From NCBI GenBank assembly GCA_020747065.1, contig JAGMVK010000012.1, forward strand, positions 1,054,001 through 1,118,000: a stretch of DNA of 64,000 nt. Reading direction: 5' to 3'. This document shows positions 32,277-44,031 of the stretch, one piece after another. The DNA comes from Cadophora sp. MPI-SDFR-AT-0126. Its lineage: Eukaryota; Ascomycota; Leotiomycetes; Helotiales; Ploettnerulaceae. Positions within the stretch are counted from its first letter, which is position 1. The number at the start of each line of letters is the position of its first letter. Under the pieces are notes generated by a model. It saw only the letters and a list, made by a program, of their open reading frames with translations, was not told the origin of the DNA and did no database searches. Position numbers and translations under genes: made by a program.

Positions 32277-34039
32277 ATGTTTTCACGACCAAGTCTCGAG
32301 GCGCTCGCTTTAAGCCTTCTTGCCACAGGTTCCCTTGTCCACGCTGGCCCATGTGATATCTATGCCTCTGGTGGCACTCCCTGTATTGCCGCACATGGTA
32401 CGACACGTGCTTTATACAGTGCATATACTGGCGCACTCTATCAGGTTGGTTCATCTCTGCTCGATCTCACATATCCAAAAGCATTCCGCAGATTTCTTCT
32501 TCAGACTGAATCACCAAACTTACTTGCAAATACTTTCTATGGATGACACAACGCTTATGCCATACAGGTAAAACGAGGATCTGACAACACGACGACAAAC
32601 ATCTCCCCAGTCTCTGCTGGCGGAGTCGCCAATGCTGCAGCTCAAGATACCTTCTGCGCCAGCACGACTTGTCTCATCACAATTATCTACGATCAATCCG
32701 GCCGTGGCAACCATCTCACTCAAGCACCACCCGGAGGGTTTAATGGACCCGATATTAATGGCTATGACAATCTTGCCAGCGCGATCGGCGCACCAGTCAC
32801 ACTGAACGGCAATAAAGCGTATGGCGTCTTTGTTTCGCCTGGAACGGGCTACAGGAACAATGCTGTGTCTGGATCTGCTACAGGTGATCAGCCAGAGGGC
32901 ATGTACGCTGTGCTCGATGGAACTCACTACAACGACGCATGCTGCTTTGACTACGGTAATGCTGAGACCAACAGTCGAGACACTGGCAATGGTCATATGG
33001 AAGCTATCTACTATGGCGACAACACTGTATGGGGATCGGGTGCAGGTTCGTATATATGTCTCTTACTCCTTTCCTCGTCGCCTGTCACATGGCATCGTAT
33101 GCTCTATCTCTCAGGAGCCAGACCCCTTCCCCACCCAAAAAAGAGAATAGAACAGTGCTGATCAACTTCATAGGAAGCGGCCCATGGGTAATGGCCGATC
33201 TAGAAAACGGTCTCTTCTCAGGCCAAGGCACCAAGAACAACCCAGGCGATCCAACCATTACCTCTCGCTTTGTCACCGCCATCGTGAAAGGCAAGCCCAA
33301 TCAATGGGCAATTCGAGGGGGCAACGGAGCATCAGGATCTCTCTCCACCTATTGGACGGGAGCTAGGCCAACAGTAGGCGGATACAACCCCATGAGCCTG
33401 GAAGGCGCCATCATCCTAGGCATCGGCGGCGACAACAGTAATGGCGCCCAAGGCACATTCTACGAAGGCGTCATGACCAGTGGCTACCCCTCCGACGCAA
33501 CCGAGAACTCCGTCCAAGCCGACATCGTCGCCGCCAAATACGCCACCACTTCCCTGATCAGCGGCCCAGCCCTCACAGTCGGCTCCTCAATCTCTTTCCA
33601 CGTCACCACTCCCGGCTACACCGACCGATACCTCGCCCATACCGGTGCTACAGTCAACACACAAGTCGTGTCCTCCTCCAGCACCACCGCCCTCAAGCAA
33701 AGCGCCAGCTGGAAAGTTCGTGCCGGCCTCGCAAACAGCGCATGCTACTCCTTCGAATCCACCGACACGGCTGGTAGCTACATCCGACACTCTGGCTTCG
33801 CTCTTTTGCTCAATGCCAATGATGGAAGTAAGCTGTTTCACGAGGATGCTACGTTCTGTCCCCAGGCTGGGCTCAATGGTCAGGGAAGCACGATCCGATC
33901 GTTCAGCTACCCAACGAGGTTCTTCAGGCATTATGCTAATGTTGGGTATATTGGGAGCAATGGAGGTGTCCATGCTTGGGATAATCCTGCATCGTTCAAT
34001 AATGATGTGAGCTTTGTTATTGGTGCCGCTTTCGCGTAG
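32277..34039 (+). CDS. abfB: Alpha-L-arabinofuranosidase B, GH54 with CBM42
   Basis: Three exons join in phase: 32277-32444, 32568-33045 and 33174-34039, giving 503 residues, the usual AbfB length. A signal peptide ends near LVHAG, followed by GPCDIYASGGTPCIAAHGTTRAL, the mature N-terminus of family GH54. The catalytic domain contains the vicinal cysteine pair in DACCFDYGN, the nucleophile Glu in MADLENGLFSG and the acid/base Asp in GIGGDNSNG. The C-terminal 160 residues are a CBM42 beta-trefoil with repeated YLAHTG, YIRHSGFALLL and FFRHYANVGYI arabinose-binding blocks. The enzyme is secreted and removes arabinofuranosyl side chains from arabinoxylan and arabinan. Introns are 123 and 128 nt, longer than most in this window. 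An in-frame ATG at 32196 would spoil the signal peptide and is rejected. Confidence 0.96.
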
Positions 34040-34404
34040 GGCCTTGCACTCGCTTAGTGGATCTGCCGCTGAATGATGGCGGAATGAATCGGTATCTGAG
34101 GAGTCGTGGAAGTAGCAAAATCGATGATCTTCATGTACATAGTCAATTTCAGATGAACATATGAGGGTGAAAGGAAGATCTCATGACATCACTTGACCAA
34201 TGGCTGCTTCTGATGGCAAACGAACATTTGAGTCTGCATGCAGCATCGATGTTGACCACGTTTCATTCGGTATCCCGAGCATGGTATATTGTACATGAAA
34301 ACGACGAAGATTCTGTCCATCCTGTAATCACTCTCCCAGGAACACCTCCACAAAAGCTAAAAAGGTACTATTTGAACCTCCAAGGGAAAACGCAAGAAGC
34401 CCTT
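34040..34404. other. Intergenic between convergent genes
   Basis: This lies between the abfB stop and the leftward MFS gene stop. It contains one copy of the cluster motif (TCTGCCGCT, 34062-34070) and no gene. Confidence 0.45.
34062..34070 (+). promoter_or_regulatory. Cluster motif copy 1 (TCTGCCGCT)
   Basis: This is a one-mismatch copy of the motif found in the other gaps of the MFS-oxidase-regulator-amidase cluster. It lies beyond the 3' end of the MFS gene and could be incidental. Confidence 0.2.
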
Positions 34405-36487
34405 TCACATTCTCAATGGCTCCTCGGTCGAATCTTCCATGGCGTAATGCTTATACTTCTCGGCGAACTTGATTCTGAACGCTTTCCCCCAAATTATCAT
34501 CGGGATAGCCGTAAGCATAGACACAAGGGCCAGTACAGCGCACAGTATAAAGGTGTTTCTATAGCCCATGGAAGTGACCCAAGGATTGAATGCGAAGACA
34601 ATGACCGTTGCGAGTGAGTTTCGTACCACTGTGACTGCTACTAACGCACCTCCCAGGATCTAGTGGTGTAATTTTTTGTCAGAAAAGAAACATCATCAGT
34701 GGGTATTGCTACAGCACTCACATTGATATAGGAATCGTAGAGATAGACCAAACTCAAATTTGAGATGGCAGCCAGTGCGAAGCCAAAAAGTCCTATACCG
34801 CAAAAAGGTGCGATCCAATGTAAGCCCTGAAAGCCTCGCGGATTAGTACAATCACTTGAGACGAGGTGGAGTCAAAGAACAAACATACCGCTGTTGCTCC
34901 AATCCCATAAAGCAGAAGTCCAGCTGGTCCAAGAAGTGCAGGAAGAAGGCACAGATACAATCTGAATTCTGGCTCATAAATACCGTTATTTCGCTTCGAT
35001 ATCACGACGATAAGCCAATCGGACAATGGACCCCCATAAATGGAACCGATGATTGCTCCGATGAGTGCAGGGATGGACATGAGCCCTAGAGCAACCGGAC
35101 CGAAGTTGTATGGTGGTAGAACGAATAGGGCGGCTTGGCTGTTGCCGACAACAGCGAAAAGAGAGAGGATACAACCATATTGGAGCGAGACATATGCCAC
35201 TGCTGGGAAGGTATATAGATATACAAAAGGTCGGAGAACCATTTTGATGAATTGGCTTAGAGTTCCAGGTGTATTCGAGACCAGTCGATGTCGCTCCCGA
35301 TAACTCTTCATCGGGATCGAGCGGTCGATCCAACCATTTCCGGGATGGTTATTCGGAGGCATGCTATTGTTGGTAGCTATTGCGTGAAGTGTGTCTTTCC
35401 TTAATTCGCTGTTGGGAGACTTGTCAGCATCAGTCGTGTTCGTCTGTTGTTTGGGATGGACTGGGGATCGGACTGCGTTGAGGACCGGCGCGGAGTATTT
35501 CGTTTCTTCGTAGAAGAAGACCATGGCTAAGAAAGTGGCTCCGGTAAATATGACGCAGTACCAGAACATCCAAGGCCATCCTTGGGCTGCCATAATGAAC
35601 CCTGAGGCGACGGGTGCGGCAAAAACCTGGGTTGGTTAGCACACGCTCTGGGGTAACGAAGAGCGATTTACCCCGAGGTTGACCATGAGGACATATATTC
35701 CATTCATTGTACCTCTTTGATGTACGAAAAAGAGATCTGCGATCTGTTACTGATTAGAGAGTCTTCTTTCGGCGATAGTCTGGGGTAGATATACCGTTAG
35801 TTGAACGATGGCATCGCCCACCGCTCCTGCCAAGCCTGATATCAGGTTGCTCCCAATGAAATCACCAAGTACTTTCGATTTTGCCATCCACACAGATGAC
35901 AACGTAAGAGCAAGTGATGTGGTAAGATACACGGGTCGTCGGCCATATTTGAGGGTGAGTGGGATGAGGATGACCCCACCGACAGCTAAGGCAGCAGTGT
36001 TGGTGGCGTATGAATTGCTCAAGTTCGCATAGGAAATTCCCAGTTCTTCGTTCCAGACGCCATATGCCACGGTCCCAATGTCGAGGCTACAACGATATGT
36101 TAGATCGGTGGCTTTTACCCTACAGGGAGGATACATACATTGTGTACACCCAAAGCGTGTAAAGCACCGCAAGCGAAAAGTTCAGTGCTTTTCTCCAGGT
36201 CGACCAGTTCTGTGCCAAGTTAGACGAACCTCAAGGCTATATTTTACCAATCAATGCTCACTAGAGGATCGTTGGGGTCACAAGATGGCTGTGGTTGGAG
36301 CACGATATCGGATTTGCCAGGTACGGTGATAAGTTGTTCAACATCTCCTTTACCAGCGGTAACTGGGTTGAATATCAGCAGTCCGATCTCCAGGAAATGG
36401 CTATGAGTGTTGTGTACCTTCGTGCAAGAGCACAGTTCCTGGAGGGGCAACTGTGATAGCATCTATCTGATCAAATGCCTCATTCAT
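34405..36487 (-). CDS. MFS transporter, DHA1/HOL1-like
   Basis: Eight exons join in phase: 36487-36418, 36362-36262, 36209-36139, 36086-35795, 35743-35672, 35626-34889, 34826-34722 and 34659-34405, giving 567 residues with about twelve membrane helices. The N-terminal cytosolic segment ends in PNDPLNWSTWRKA, which is characteristic of fungal DHA1 proteins related to yeast HOL1 and polyamine transporters. The helix 2-3 loop has LKYGRRPVYL, and the region after helix 4 has VHQRGTMNGIY. A long hydrophilic central loop (PKQQTNTTDADKS onward) separates the two halves. The substrate cannot be read from sequence. The gene diverges from the FAD oxidase at 37258 across a 770-bp shared promoter, which suggests co-regulated uptake of the oxidase substrate. 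Confidence 0.88.
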
Positions 36488-37257
36488 ATTGAGGACAAGG
36501 GAGTAGTAATCGAGATGAGTTCCCGAGAGACTCGCCAAGGACTGACAACGAAAAGTGGGATAGTAAATGGAGTCTTTACTAGCGAAAGCAGCCCTTCGAC
36601 AATGTAGGAAGAGATGATAGTGTCAAGATGAGCCATCAGAGGGACTTCTCTGCAGTGTTATATGCTTCAAAAACCTTGACCTAGGCTTATCAGATGTGAG
36701 TAGCCAAGAAAAGAACGCAGGATCGTCTTTTAGCATTATCTTACCTGTGCCATATTTCCAATAAATGTTTTGATACCTGAGATTGTATCTCAAGGGTAAG
36801 AGATACACCCACATTCCTACACTTCCCCGCAGCCTCCTACATGAGGCAGGGTAGGTAAAGGCATGGTCGAGGTTTGAAATGTGGGGCAATGCTATCAGTG
36901 TGGTGCTGCTCGGTTCGGCTGTTCATTCCTAAATAGGTCTGCCGCCGTTCTAAAATACTTTAGGCCTCACTAGACTGATAGGTGGCAGAGTACAAACTGT
37001 AAACCCTATCTTCTGGTACTCTCACCGTTGCGATAACAAAACTTCTAAATCTACTTTCTTGACTGACAAAACGCAGGTACCTTTTCACAGTTGCAAATTG
37101 ACGGCATTGTGCTGATCCCGGAAACGGACTGCACTACAACGTCTCAACTAGTCAGCGCCCTTTTCCAGTTGATAAGAAGTCCATGAGCAGCTTTCCAAGG
37201 TTCAAAAGTTGTGCAGACTGCTTTTTGCACTCATTCGCGTAAAAGCTTCGATTAGCC
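36488..37257. promoter_or_regulatory. Divergent promoter, MFS transporter and FAD oxidase
   Basis: This 770-bp gap lies between divergent starts and contains cluster motif copy 2 at 36938-36946, roughly 320 nt from the oxidase start and 450 nt from the transporter start. No gene is seen. Confidence 0.6.
36938..36946 (+). promoter_or_regulatory. Cluster motif copy 2 (TCTGCCGCC)
   Basis: The 13 bases TAGGTCTGCCGCC (36934-36946) are identical to those at 39061-39073. The core contains a CGG triplet on the opposite strand, as expected for a Zn2Cys6 binding half-site. Confidence 0.4.
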
Positions 37258-38836
37258 ATGGGACTCTTGGAGGATGCTCTATTCGCTCCTGGCGTGACAG
37301 ATGAGCAACGACAAGCTGCTACCAATCGCATAAACTCCGATCCAGGGATCCCAGACAGCAGAAATACGACTCGGCCTTTTTGGCTTGAAGATGCCTCACC
37401 AATATCCAATGTTTGTTCAGAAAGCCTCCAGGAAGAAGTCGACATCGCCATCATTGGGTCAGGAATCACAGCAGCATCAGTAGCTCGAGAACTGCTACGA
37501 GGAGACCATGCATCAATGCAAAAGATCGTAGTGTTGGATGCTCGAGACATCTGCAGTGGAGCTACCGGGAGAAATGGAGGTCATATCAACGAAGCTGGCT
37601 TCGATGTCTACGCCAATGTGGCAGAAGTATTGGGAAAAGAAATTGCAGCAAAGATTACTCGCTTTAGATTAGGACACCTTCCTCTCTTGCTGGAAATTGC
37701 CCAGAAAGAACAATTATTGGAGGAGACGCAGATGCGAACTGTCGAATCCGTGTTCGCTTTCTTCGACTCGACCCGATTCCTGGAAGCAAAAGCGGCTTTG
37801 GCTTTGTTCAAAGCTGAAATGCCACTCGAATCAAAAGACCATCGACTCTTCGAGGCAGAAGATGCTCGCAAGGTCAGTCAAAGAAGGTAGCTGAATCAAG
37901 TACGATACTGATTATTCATTTCAGAAGTTTCTTCTTCCAGATATATGTGGTGCAATTACATATCCGGCAGGGGCTGTATGGCCTTATAAGCTTGTCGCTG
38001 GTATCTTTCATCGGCTTCTGAAGTCACACGGTGCCAACTTATGGTTAGAGAGTAACACTCCTGTGAACGAAATCGTGCAGCCTGGCGACGAAGAATCAAA
38101 ATTTACCATTGTGACCCCACGGGGAAATATCAAAGTCACACATGTGGTGCATTGCACGAACGCTCACGCCAGCCATCTTATCCCGGGATTGCGGGGACAT
38201 ATCGTCCCCCTGAGGGGCCACATGTCTGCTCAAGTTCCAGGCAAATCTTTCCCTGATCAATCTCATCGCTCGTGGTCATTCATATACTCCAGAGGATTCG
38301 ATTACCTTACTCAACTCCTTCCCCACTACCCTTCCTCGAATCCTCTCTGTACTGGGAGCGAGCTGATGATGGGCGGCGGTTTTGCGCAGGGCTCAGGGGG
38401 AGGCCTCGAAGATTTCGGAATCGCAACAGATAGCTGTCCATTCGATTTCCATACTAAGGTTCATCTTTCTGGCATTTTGAGGGCTGCATTCGCCGAAGAG
38501 AAATGGGGTGAGGAAGATATCAGACCAATTAAGTCGATGTGGACGGGTAACATGGGGTTCACGCATGACAATCTGCCTTTTGTTGGAAAGGTACCTTCGG
38601 CTTTGACAGGTCGCGATTTGCACTCGAAGTCAGCTGGCTCAGAGTGGATTGCCGCTGGATTCAACGGAGAAGGGATGGTTCATGCTTGGAGGAGTGGAAT
38701 TGCTGTTGCTCAGATGTTGCTTGAGGACATTGCTCCGAACTCATCTTATGGATGGCAAGAATGGTTTCCAGATCAGTTGTTGATCACGGAGGAGCGAATT
38801 AAGCAAGGCACCGACCAGAAGCAAGAGAAAGCATAG
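37258..38836 (+). CDS. FAD-dependent amine/amino-acid oxidase (DAO family)
   Basis: Two exons join in phase: 37258-37872 and 37925-38836, giving 508 residues. The dinucleotide fold is in VDIAIIGSGITAASVARELL near residue 66, followed by the conserved ATGRNGGHINEAG loop, which sits over the flavin in DAO-family oxidases. Further signatures are AGAVWPYKLV, VVHCTNAHASHLIPGL and IKSMWTGNMGFTHDNLPFVGK, with IAAGFNGEGMVHAW at the C-terminus. There is no signal peptide and no clear SKL-type peroxisomal tail (it ends QEKA). The GRNGG loop resembles gamma-glutamylputrescine oxidase (PuuB) and related amine oxidases, so an amine or amino acid substrate is likely but unspecified. It diverges from the MFS gene and precedes the regulator. 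Confidence 0.85.
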
Positions 38837-39316
38837 ACACAACAAAAATCGAACAGTACAGCGATCTCCAAACGCAATTTGAAAATTTCCCCACAACTCT
38901 GTCTTGGTGCTTGATGTGTAACTTCATATTGGAAGGTGTATGTGGTTGTTGTTTGGGGGACAAGCGAGGGAAAGGAGCCCAAGAGGCCTAATTACCGAAC
39001 TAATGCAGTATTCAGAATGCGCATCACGGGTATTCACAATCCTTACGCACTATCCCATATTAGGTCTGCCGCCACGCTAGTAAGTCTGGCATGGAAAGTA
39101 ACGTCGTCCACTTGACTCCTCACCCTCTCCTATCTCCACCCTTAGTATCTACACCGAACCCGCAGCGAAAATGGGAAGGCATGTGTAAGGAATAACCTAA
39201 AGCACCCGAGTCGATCAAAGGGCTTCTCTGGACTCATTACCGCTGATGGTCTTTTCTCTGCATATAGACCTCGGACTTACTGTCTTACACTCCATCCTTG
39301 AGTGCCGGCAGAGGTA
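38837..39316. other. Intergenic, Zn2Cys6 regulator promoter
   Basis: This 480-bp gap between tandem genes holds the oxidase 3' end and the regulator promoter. Cluster motif copy 3 lies at 39065-39073. No gene is seen. Confidence 0.5.
39065..39073 (+). promoter_or_regulatory. Cluster motif copy 3 (TCTGCCGCC)
   Basis: It sits about 250 nt upstream of the regulator start. The following bases ACGCTAGTAAGTCTGGC match 13 of 17 positions of the sequence after copy 4, so the shared element is about 25 bp long. Confidence 0.4.
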
Positions 39317-41054
39317 ATGTTTACCAATTTCGAGTTATGCAAAGCCGGGCTCGTTTCAGCGACGCCCTCGCGCCGTCACGAAAGAACAAGTACAGGCTGT
39401 CTCCAATGTAAGCAAGCCTCTTGTCGATCCGCAGTATGAGAAAAGTACCACGCCTAACAACCCAACCTAGGCCGACAAAGGAAGAAGAAGTGTGATGAGC
39501 GACGGCCGAAGTGCTCCTTGTGTCTAAAATACGGCAGCATTTGTGAAAGAAGACGGCAGTCGCGACAGCCCTCGCTACTCAGCTCCAATTCTGGTCGGCC
39601 GAAAATCGGTTCTCAACAGCACTCTGATGTCTCGGCGCGGAAAGCTTCACACGTTGTTTTATTCGACTCGATAGACGCACGCAATCCACTGCCTCAGAGA
39701 CCAGAACTTTCCAAATCGATATGCTCGGTTACTCCATCACAAGACACCCCAAGAGAAACGGCGCTTTGTACTTATCCTGATTTTGAAAATTCGTCCATCT
39801 CTCTTCGGGCTGGCTTGCCATCATTAGAGATGGTCGTTTTCGGCCTCCCCAACGAACGTCTAGTCCTTGACTTTCTCATGAACAAAATTGATGATTTGAC
39901 GATGCCAAGATATATCAACCCCAAAATGTCAATTCTCCATAGTGCTGTGCCCCTTGCAGTTGCATCACCATCAATGAAGAGTGCATTGATGGCGTGCGGT
40001 TTCGCACTGCTCTCTCAAACTTCATGGGGGGCCGATAGTAGCATCCAAGCCACGTCTTACCAGTGCAAAGCTCTCAATGAACTTGGGAGCAATCTGCTTC
40101 ACGGTTCTGAGGAAGGCAATCTGGCAACAATCCTTCTCCTACATCTGTTCGAGGTAGGCCAGTCAGTCAATCCGTTGAAAGATAACATCTAATTATGGGC
40201 AGAAAATATGTTGTGATTCTGTAGATTCCAAGAGGCTTCATCTTCTAGGTGCAAACAGTCTCATTGCGATGTCTCAGAATGCCGCTGTGGGCAGATCAGC
40301 ACCAACGAAAGTTTTCGCGTACCTCCTTGAAGCATGCATATACCACATTACTCTTTCCAGTACATTTAGTGGTACATTACTGCCTCCATTTGAAGCAGAC
40401 CATGTTTCCAAACTTCTGAAGCTGTTGGGAAGAGCTTCGGAAGACCCAAATAATATGTGGAAAGACAGTTCGCTGATCGGGGTTTGTCATGGATTGTTCG
40501 ATGCCATCTTCCAAGTCTCACTACTCCGTCGCCAAATACCTCTCACAGCTTCCAATCGAGTTTATGCGCAGGAACTGAGAGAGCTAGTATTCAACTGGCA
40601 ATGGAGATCTCCACAAGGAGATGTCAATGAAAGTAGTGGAGAGAACAGCCCCAGACCGCCAGAGGCAATGGTCAGAGCAGGGCGACTATATCGACTTTCG
40701 TGTCTCTTGCTCATCGAGAAGATTCTGAAGCCATCACTGAAATCTTCTGACCAAGTCCCGAGAAATTTGGTCACGGAGTTCTGTCACATCATCCGGCAAC
40801 TACCACCAGAAGATACCAAGCAATCGGTCTATCTCTGGCCTCTGCTTATCATCGGAACCGCTGCTCAAACACAGAGCGAGCGCAGCCTGATCCTCGCCCC
40901 TTTGCAGAGCAATCCAGATACTTCTGGTTTTGGGAACCGGAGTCAAGGCTGTACTTTCCTCATTCGGAGCTGGGGTGCAATCGAAAGCTCGGATGGCGCT
41001 CTTGGCTTAGATATCCTGCTACGGGACGATCTTCTAAGTGAAATCTTTATTTAA
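39317..41054 (+). CDS. Zn2Cys6 transcription factor of the amine/amide cluster
   Basis: Three exons join in phase: 39317-39407, 39471-40153 and 40203-41054, giving 541 residues. The binuclear zinc cluster spans residues 28-55 (GCLQC, then RQRKKKC, ERRPKCSLC, YGSIC), with all six cysteines in C-x2-C-x6-C-x6-C-x2-C-x6-C spacing; the first intron splits the second cysteine codon. Downstream is a Ser-rich linker and then a helical region of the fungal-specific 'DUF3468' type (from LVLDFLMNKIDDLTMP on). The position between the oxidase and the amidase makes it the likely pathway regulator. Cluster motif copies lie about 250 nt upstream and about 90 nt downstream of the gene. Confidence 0.88.
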
Positions 41055-41600
41055 AGTGGCACTCACACTCCAGAATAGAGCTTGACTAGAAGGTCGACTT
41101 TCTTAGCGTATTAACAGCAGAGTTACGCGTTTCCGGATGCGGACTGCCGCCGCGCTAGTACGCCTAGCTTCTACTCCCTTCGAGTACTCCACAAACTTTC
41201 TTGTATATGTGGTACAAGATATGACCGCCGACATGGCTTCCCAATCAATGACTTCATGATAATCCAACACAAGGTATGCATTTCTTTCGACGCTGTCCAC
41301 TGCAAGCCCCAAAATTTCTCCCGGTGTCTCCCACCATGCTCGATGTCAAGTAATTCTTGCAATCTTCTTGTGTCTTTTATTGACTTTGCATGCCTCAAAG
41401 CTTGGACGGATTTCATCAATACTTCAATTGAAAAGCAAAGAACATCTTTATTCATCACCCTGTAAGTAAGTAATCTCCAACCCCGCTCTTACAGGTCGTC
41501 GTTGACTGTCTCCTCTTTCAGCTAAAGGGTGTCCATCAAAGCCAAACTCAAGGCTCGAAATTATAATCATTCTGCGAAGCTTCTGAAGCTAATAGCAATT
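41055..41600. other. Intergenic, amidase promoter
   Basis: This 546-bp gap between tandem genes contains cluster motif copy 4 at 41143-41151, 450 nt upstream of the amidase start. Frames on the minus strand (41103-41458) show no domain. Confidence 0.5.
41143..41151 (+). promoter_or_regulatory. Cluster motif copy 4 (ACTGCCGCC)
   Basis: The core has one change from copies 2, 3 and 5 and is followed by GCGCTAGTACGCCTAGC, very like the sequence after copy 3. It is in the amidase promoter gap. Confidence 0.4.
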
Positions 41601-43416
41601 ATGACCACCAACGGATCACGCACATGGAAAGAAATCTGCTCTGAGAAGCGAGAAAAACGAGACAGTGCCATACCTCCGTCATGGATAATTCCAGATCTGG
41701 AAAAGTTCGCAGCAAGAACAAATCTTCTTGAAGTATCGTCGAAATGTGGGATCTTGACAGAGGCTGAGATCGGTATCACTACCGACTACGATGCTGTCGG
41801 TATTGTGGAAGCCATTCGTCAGAGAATGTTGACGGCCGAGGCAGTGACGACAGCATTCTGCAAACGTGCAGCAATTGCACAACAGTTGGTAAGCTCTCAA
41901 TAATTCCCCTGAGAGTAGGCTGGTAACAAACCAATGAAGACAAATTGCTTGACAGAGATATTCTTCGACGAAGCGATTGAAAATGCGAAAGCTTTGGACC
42001 GATTGCGACTCGAGCACCCAGATCGCCCACTCGGTCCGTTCCACGGACTACCCATATCGCTCAAGGACTCCTTCATGCTGGAAGGAAAAGACTCTACAAT
42101 AGGTATGACATACTTTGTGGGAAAGTCTGCAGTGCGAGACTCTCCATTGGTCACCATTCTCAAATCCTTGGGTGCGGTTTTATATTGCAAGACCAATGTT
42201 CCCCAGACGATGATGACGGCCGACTCAGACAATAATGTGTTCGGCCGGACTCTGAATCCAAACAATGTAAATCTCACTGCCGGTGGATCTACCGGAGGTG
42301 AGGGCTCTCTCATTCGCTTAAGGGGTAGTATTCTCGGTGTTGGAACGGACATCGCTGGCAGCATTCGCATCCCTAGTGCTGCCAACGGAATCTATGGATT
42401 CAAGCCCAGCTCCCAGATCATCCCATATGCTGGACAACAAAGTCCCGTAGCTCCAGGAACAGTCGGAATCACACCTTCTGCAGGGCCAATGGCAACTTCG
42501 ATTCGGTCTTGCCAGTACTTCATCAAGAATATCCTGGAGGCAGACCCCAGTGTCTTCGATTCATCGGTGTTGAATATACCATGGCTTGGAAACAGCCTTC
42601 AGCATTCCCGCCCACTTCGAATTGGGCTCATTGCCGATGATTCTCTTCACACACCCAGTCCACCGGTGAGAAGGGCTTTGCAAGAGACGGTCGAGAAGCT
42701 CACCGCTGCGGGGCAGACGATTGTACCCCTCCGGCTTCCAAATGTTACTGAGAACATGAAACTCATCATGGACCTCTTCTCTTTAGATGGCTCCAAGGTT
42801 AGCTAGCATCCCCCCGACAACTTCCCCAACAAGATGAACTAACAAAACGTATTCTTAGTTCACCATGAATCTGATTGAGAGCACTGGCGAGCCCTTCGTT
42901 CCATCTGTCATCAAGCAGGGCCTCATACAACAGCCTGCCAAAAGCCTGGAAGACTACTTTCGTCTAAACTACCAGAGGAATGCTGCCATAGCCAAGTTCC
43001 ACGAGCTCTGGCTTGCCAACCAGCTTGATGTAATTCTCACACTTCCTGCTCCGCATACTGCTGTGTCATTTGATCAGTGGGACGTGGTCACGTACACTGC
43101 TCTGTATAACCTGTATGACTGCCCCGCGTGCGTGATACCCGTTGGCTGTGTATCCCCTCAGGACGTGAAAGATGAGAGCTTCAGGTATGGAGAGGAAGAT
43201 CAGAGGACGTATGATCTATGTGAGTGCTTTGATCTTCCTTGAGAAGTGGAATCTTTGATCACGACTGTGCTGATACAAGGCAATTTAGATACCGGGCCAG
43301 AGGACTACGCGGGAGCACCGATCTCGATACAACTTGTGGGCAGGAAACAGCGAGATGAAGAATTGGCCAACATCGCGGTATTTGTAGATGGGATTTTGAA
43401 TCCTTCTGCTGCGTGA
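41601..43416 (+). CDS. Amidase, amidase-signature family (AmdS/GmdA-like)
   Basis: Four exons join in phase: 41601-41888, 41940-42797, 42859-43219 and 43289-43416, giving 544 residues, close to fungal acetamidases. The N-terminus (TWKEICSEKREKRDSAIPPSW) is typical of that group. The Ser-cisSer-Lys triad is complete: Lys in LPISLKDSF, the cis-Ser in TAGGSTGGEGSL and the nucleophile Ser in GTDIAGSIRIPS. The enzyme hydrolyses an amide to acid plus ammonia in the cytosol; the substrate is unknown. Lying in tandem after the regulator and near the oxidase and transporter, it probably acts in the same nitrogen-scavenging route. Aspergillus amdS-type genes are induced by their substrates and under nitrogen control; nothing here proves the same. 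Confidence 0.93.
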
Positions 43417-44031
43417 TAGGCATCCATTTTATGACATTGCTGACCACTCGATGATAGAATACTGGGTAGTATAGATCTGAAAGTAGCCAGGGTGTCATGT
43501 ATACAGTCATTCCCCAGAAGAAATACGATAATGATCATGATAAGCACGAGCCGATTTGTCGTATTGATGAAGTCGTTCTCGACAATGGTGAACAATCCTC
43601 TTATACTGCAGAGGGAGGAGATGTGATGCAAAAGTCTGCCATAATCCCGACACCCCACTAGTGCATTCTTTCACTGACGATGTCCACGACCGTCAGATCC
43701 GTCATCCGACTCATCCAGGGTACCGAGGTCAAGATTTTCACCACCTGAAATGTCTTCATGTAAGCCTGACCAGGTCTTCACGCCAACAGTCAAATGAAGC
43801 ATAAGTTAATGGAGACTAAGCGCCCTTGCCTCAAATAGCTGTCAGCCTTCTCCGGAATGACCTCGACATCCTACCTTTCGAGTTGGGATCTGGATGACTT
43901 TAAGCGATTCTCTAGAAAAAGCATCTCGATTCTACATTTTGTGCTGTTTGATATGTACTCGGTAGCTCTCTATCTGCCGCCCTAGATATACCCCCTCTAC
44001 ATTCAGCTACCCACAAAAGCTCATTCACAAT
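43417..44031. other. Intergenic between convergent genes
   Basis: This lies between the amidase stop and the leftward bZIP gene stop. It contains cluster motif copy 5 at 43973-43981 and no gene. Confidence 0.5.
43973..43981 (+). promoter_or_regulatory. Cluster motif copy 5 (TCTGCCGCC)
   Basis: This copy lies at the right boundary of the cluster, followed directly by CTAGATATA. There is no gene start next to it, so it may be a boundary element or chance. Confidence 0.25.

Noticed and set aside
36244..36462. MFS transporter starting at 36462 in the single frame
   Set aside because: That frame reads through an intron; the spliced start at 36487 gives MNEAFDQIDAITVAPPGTVLL, typical of the family, in correct phase.
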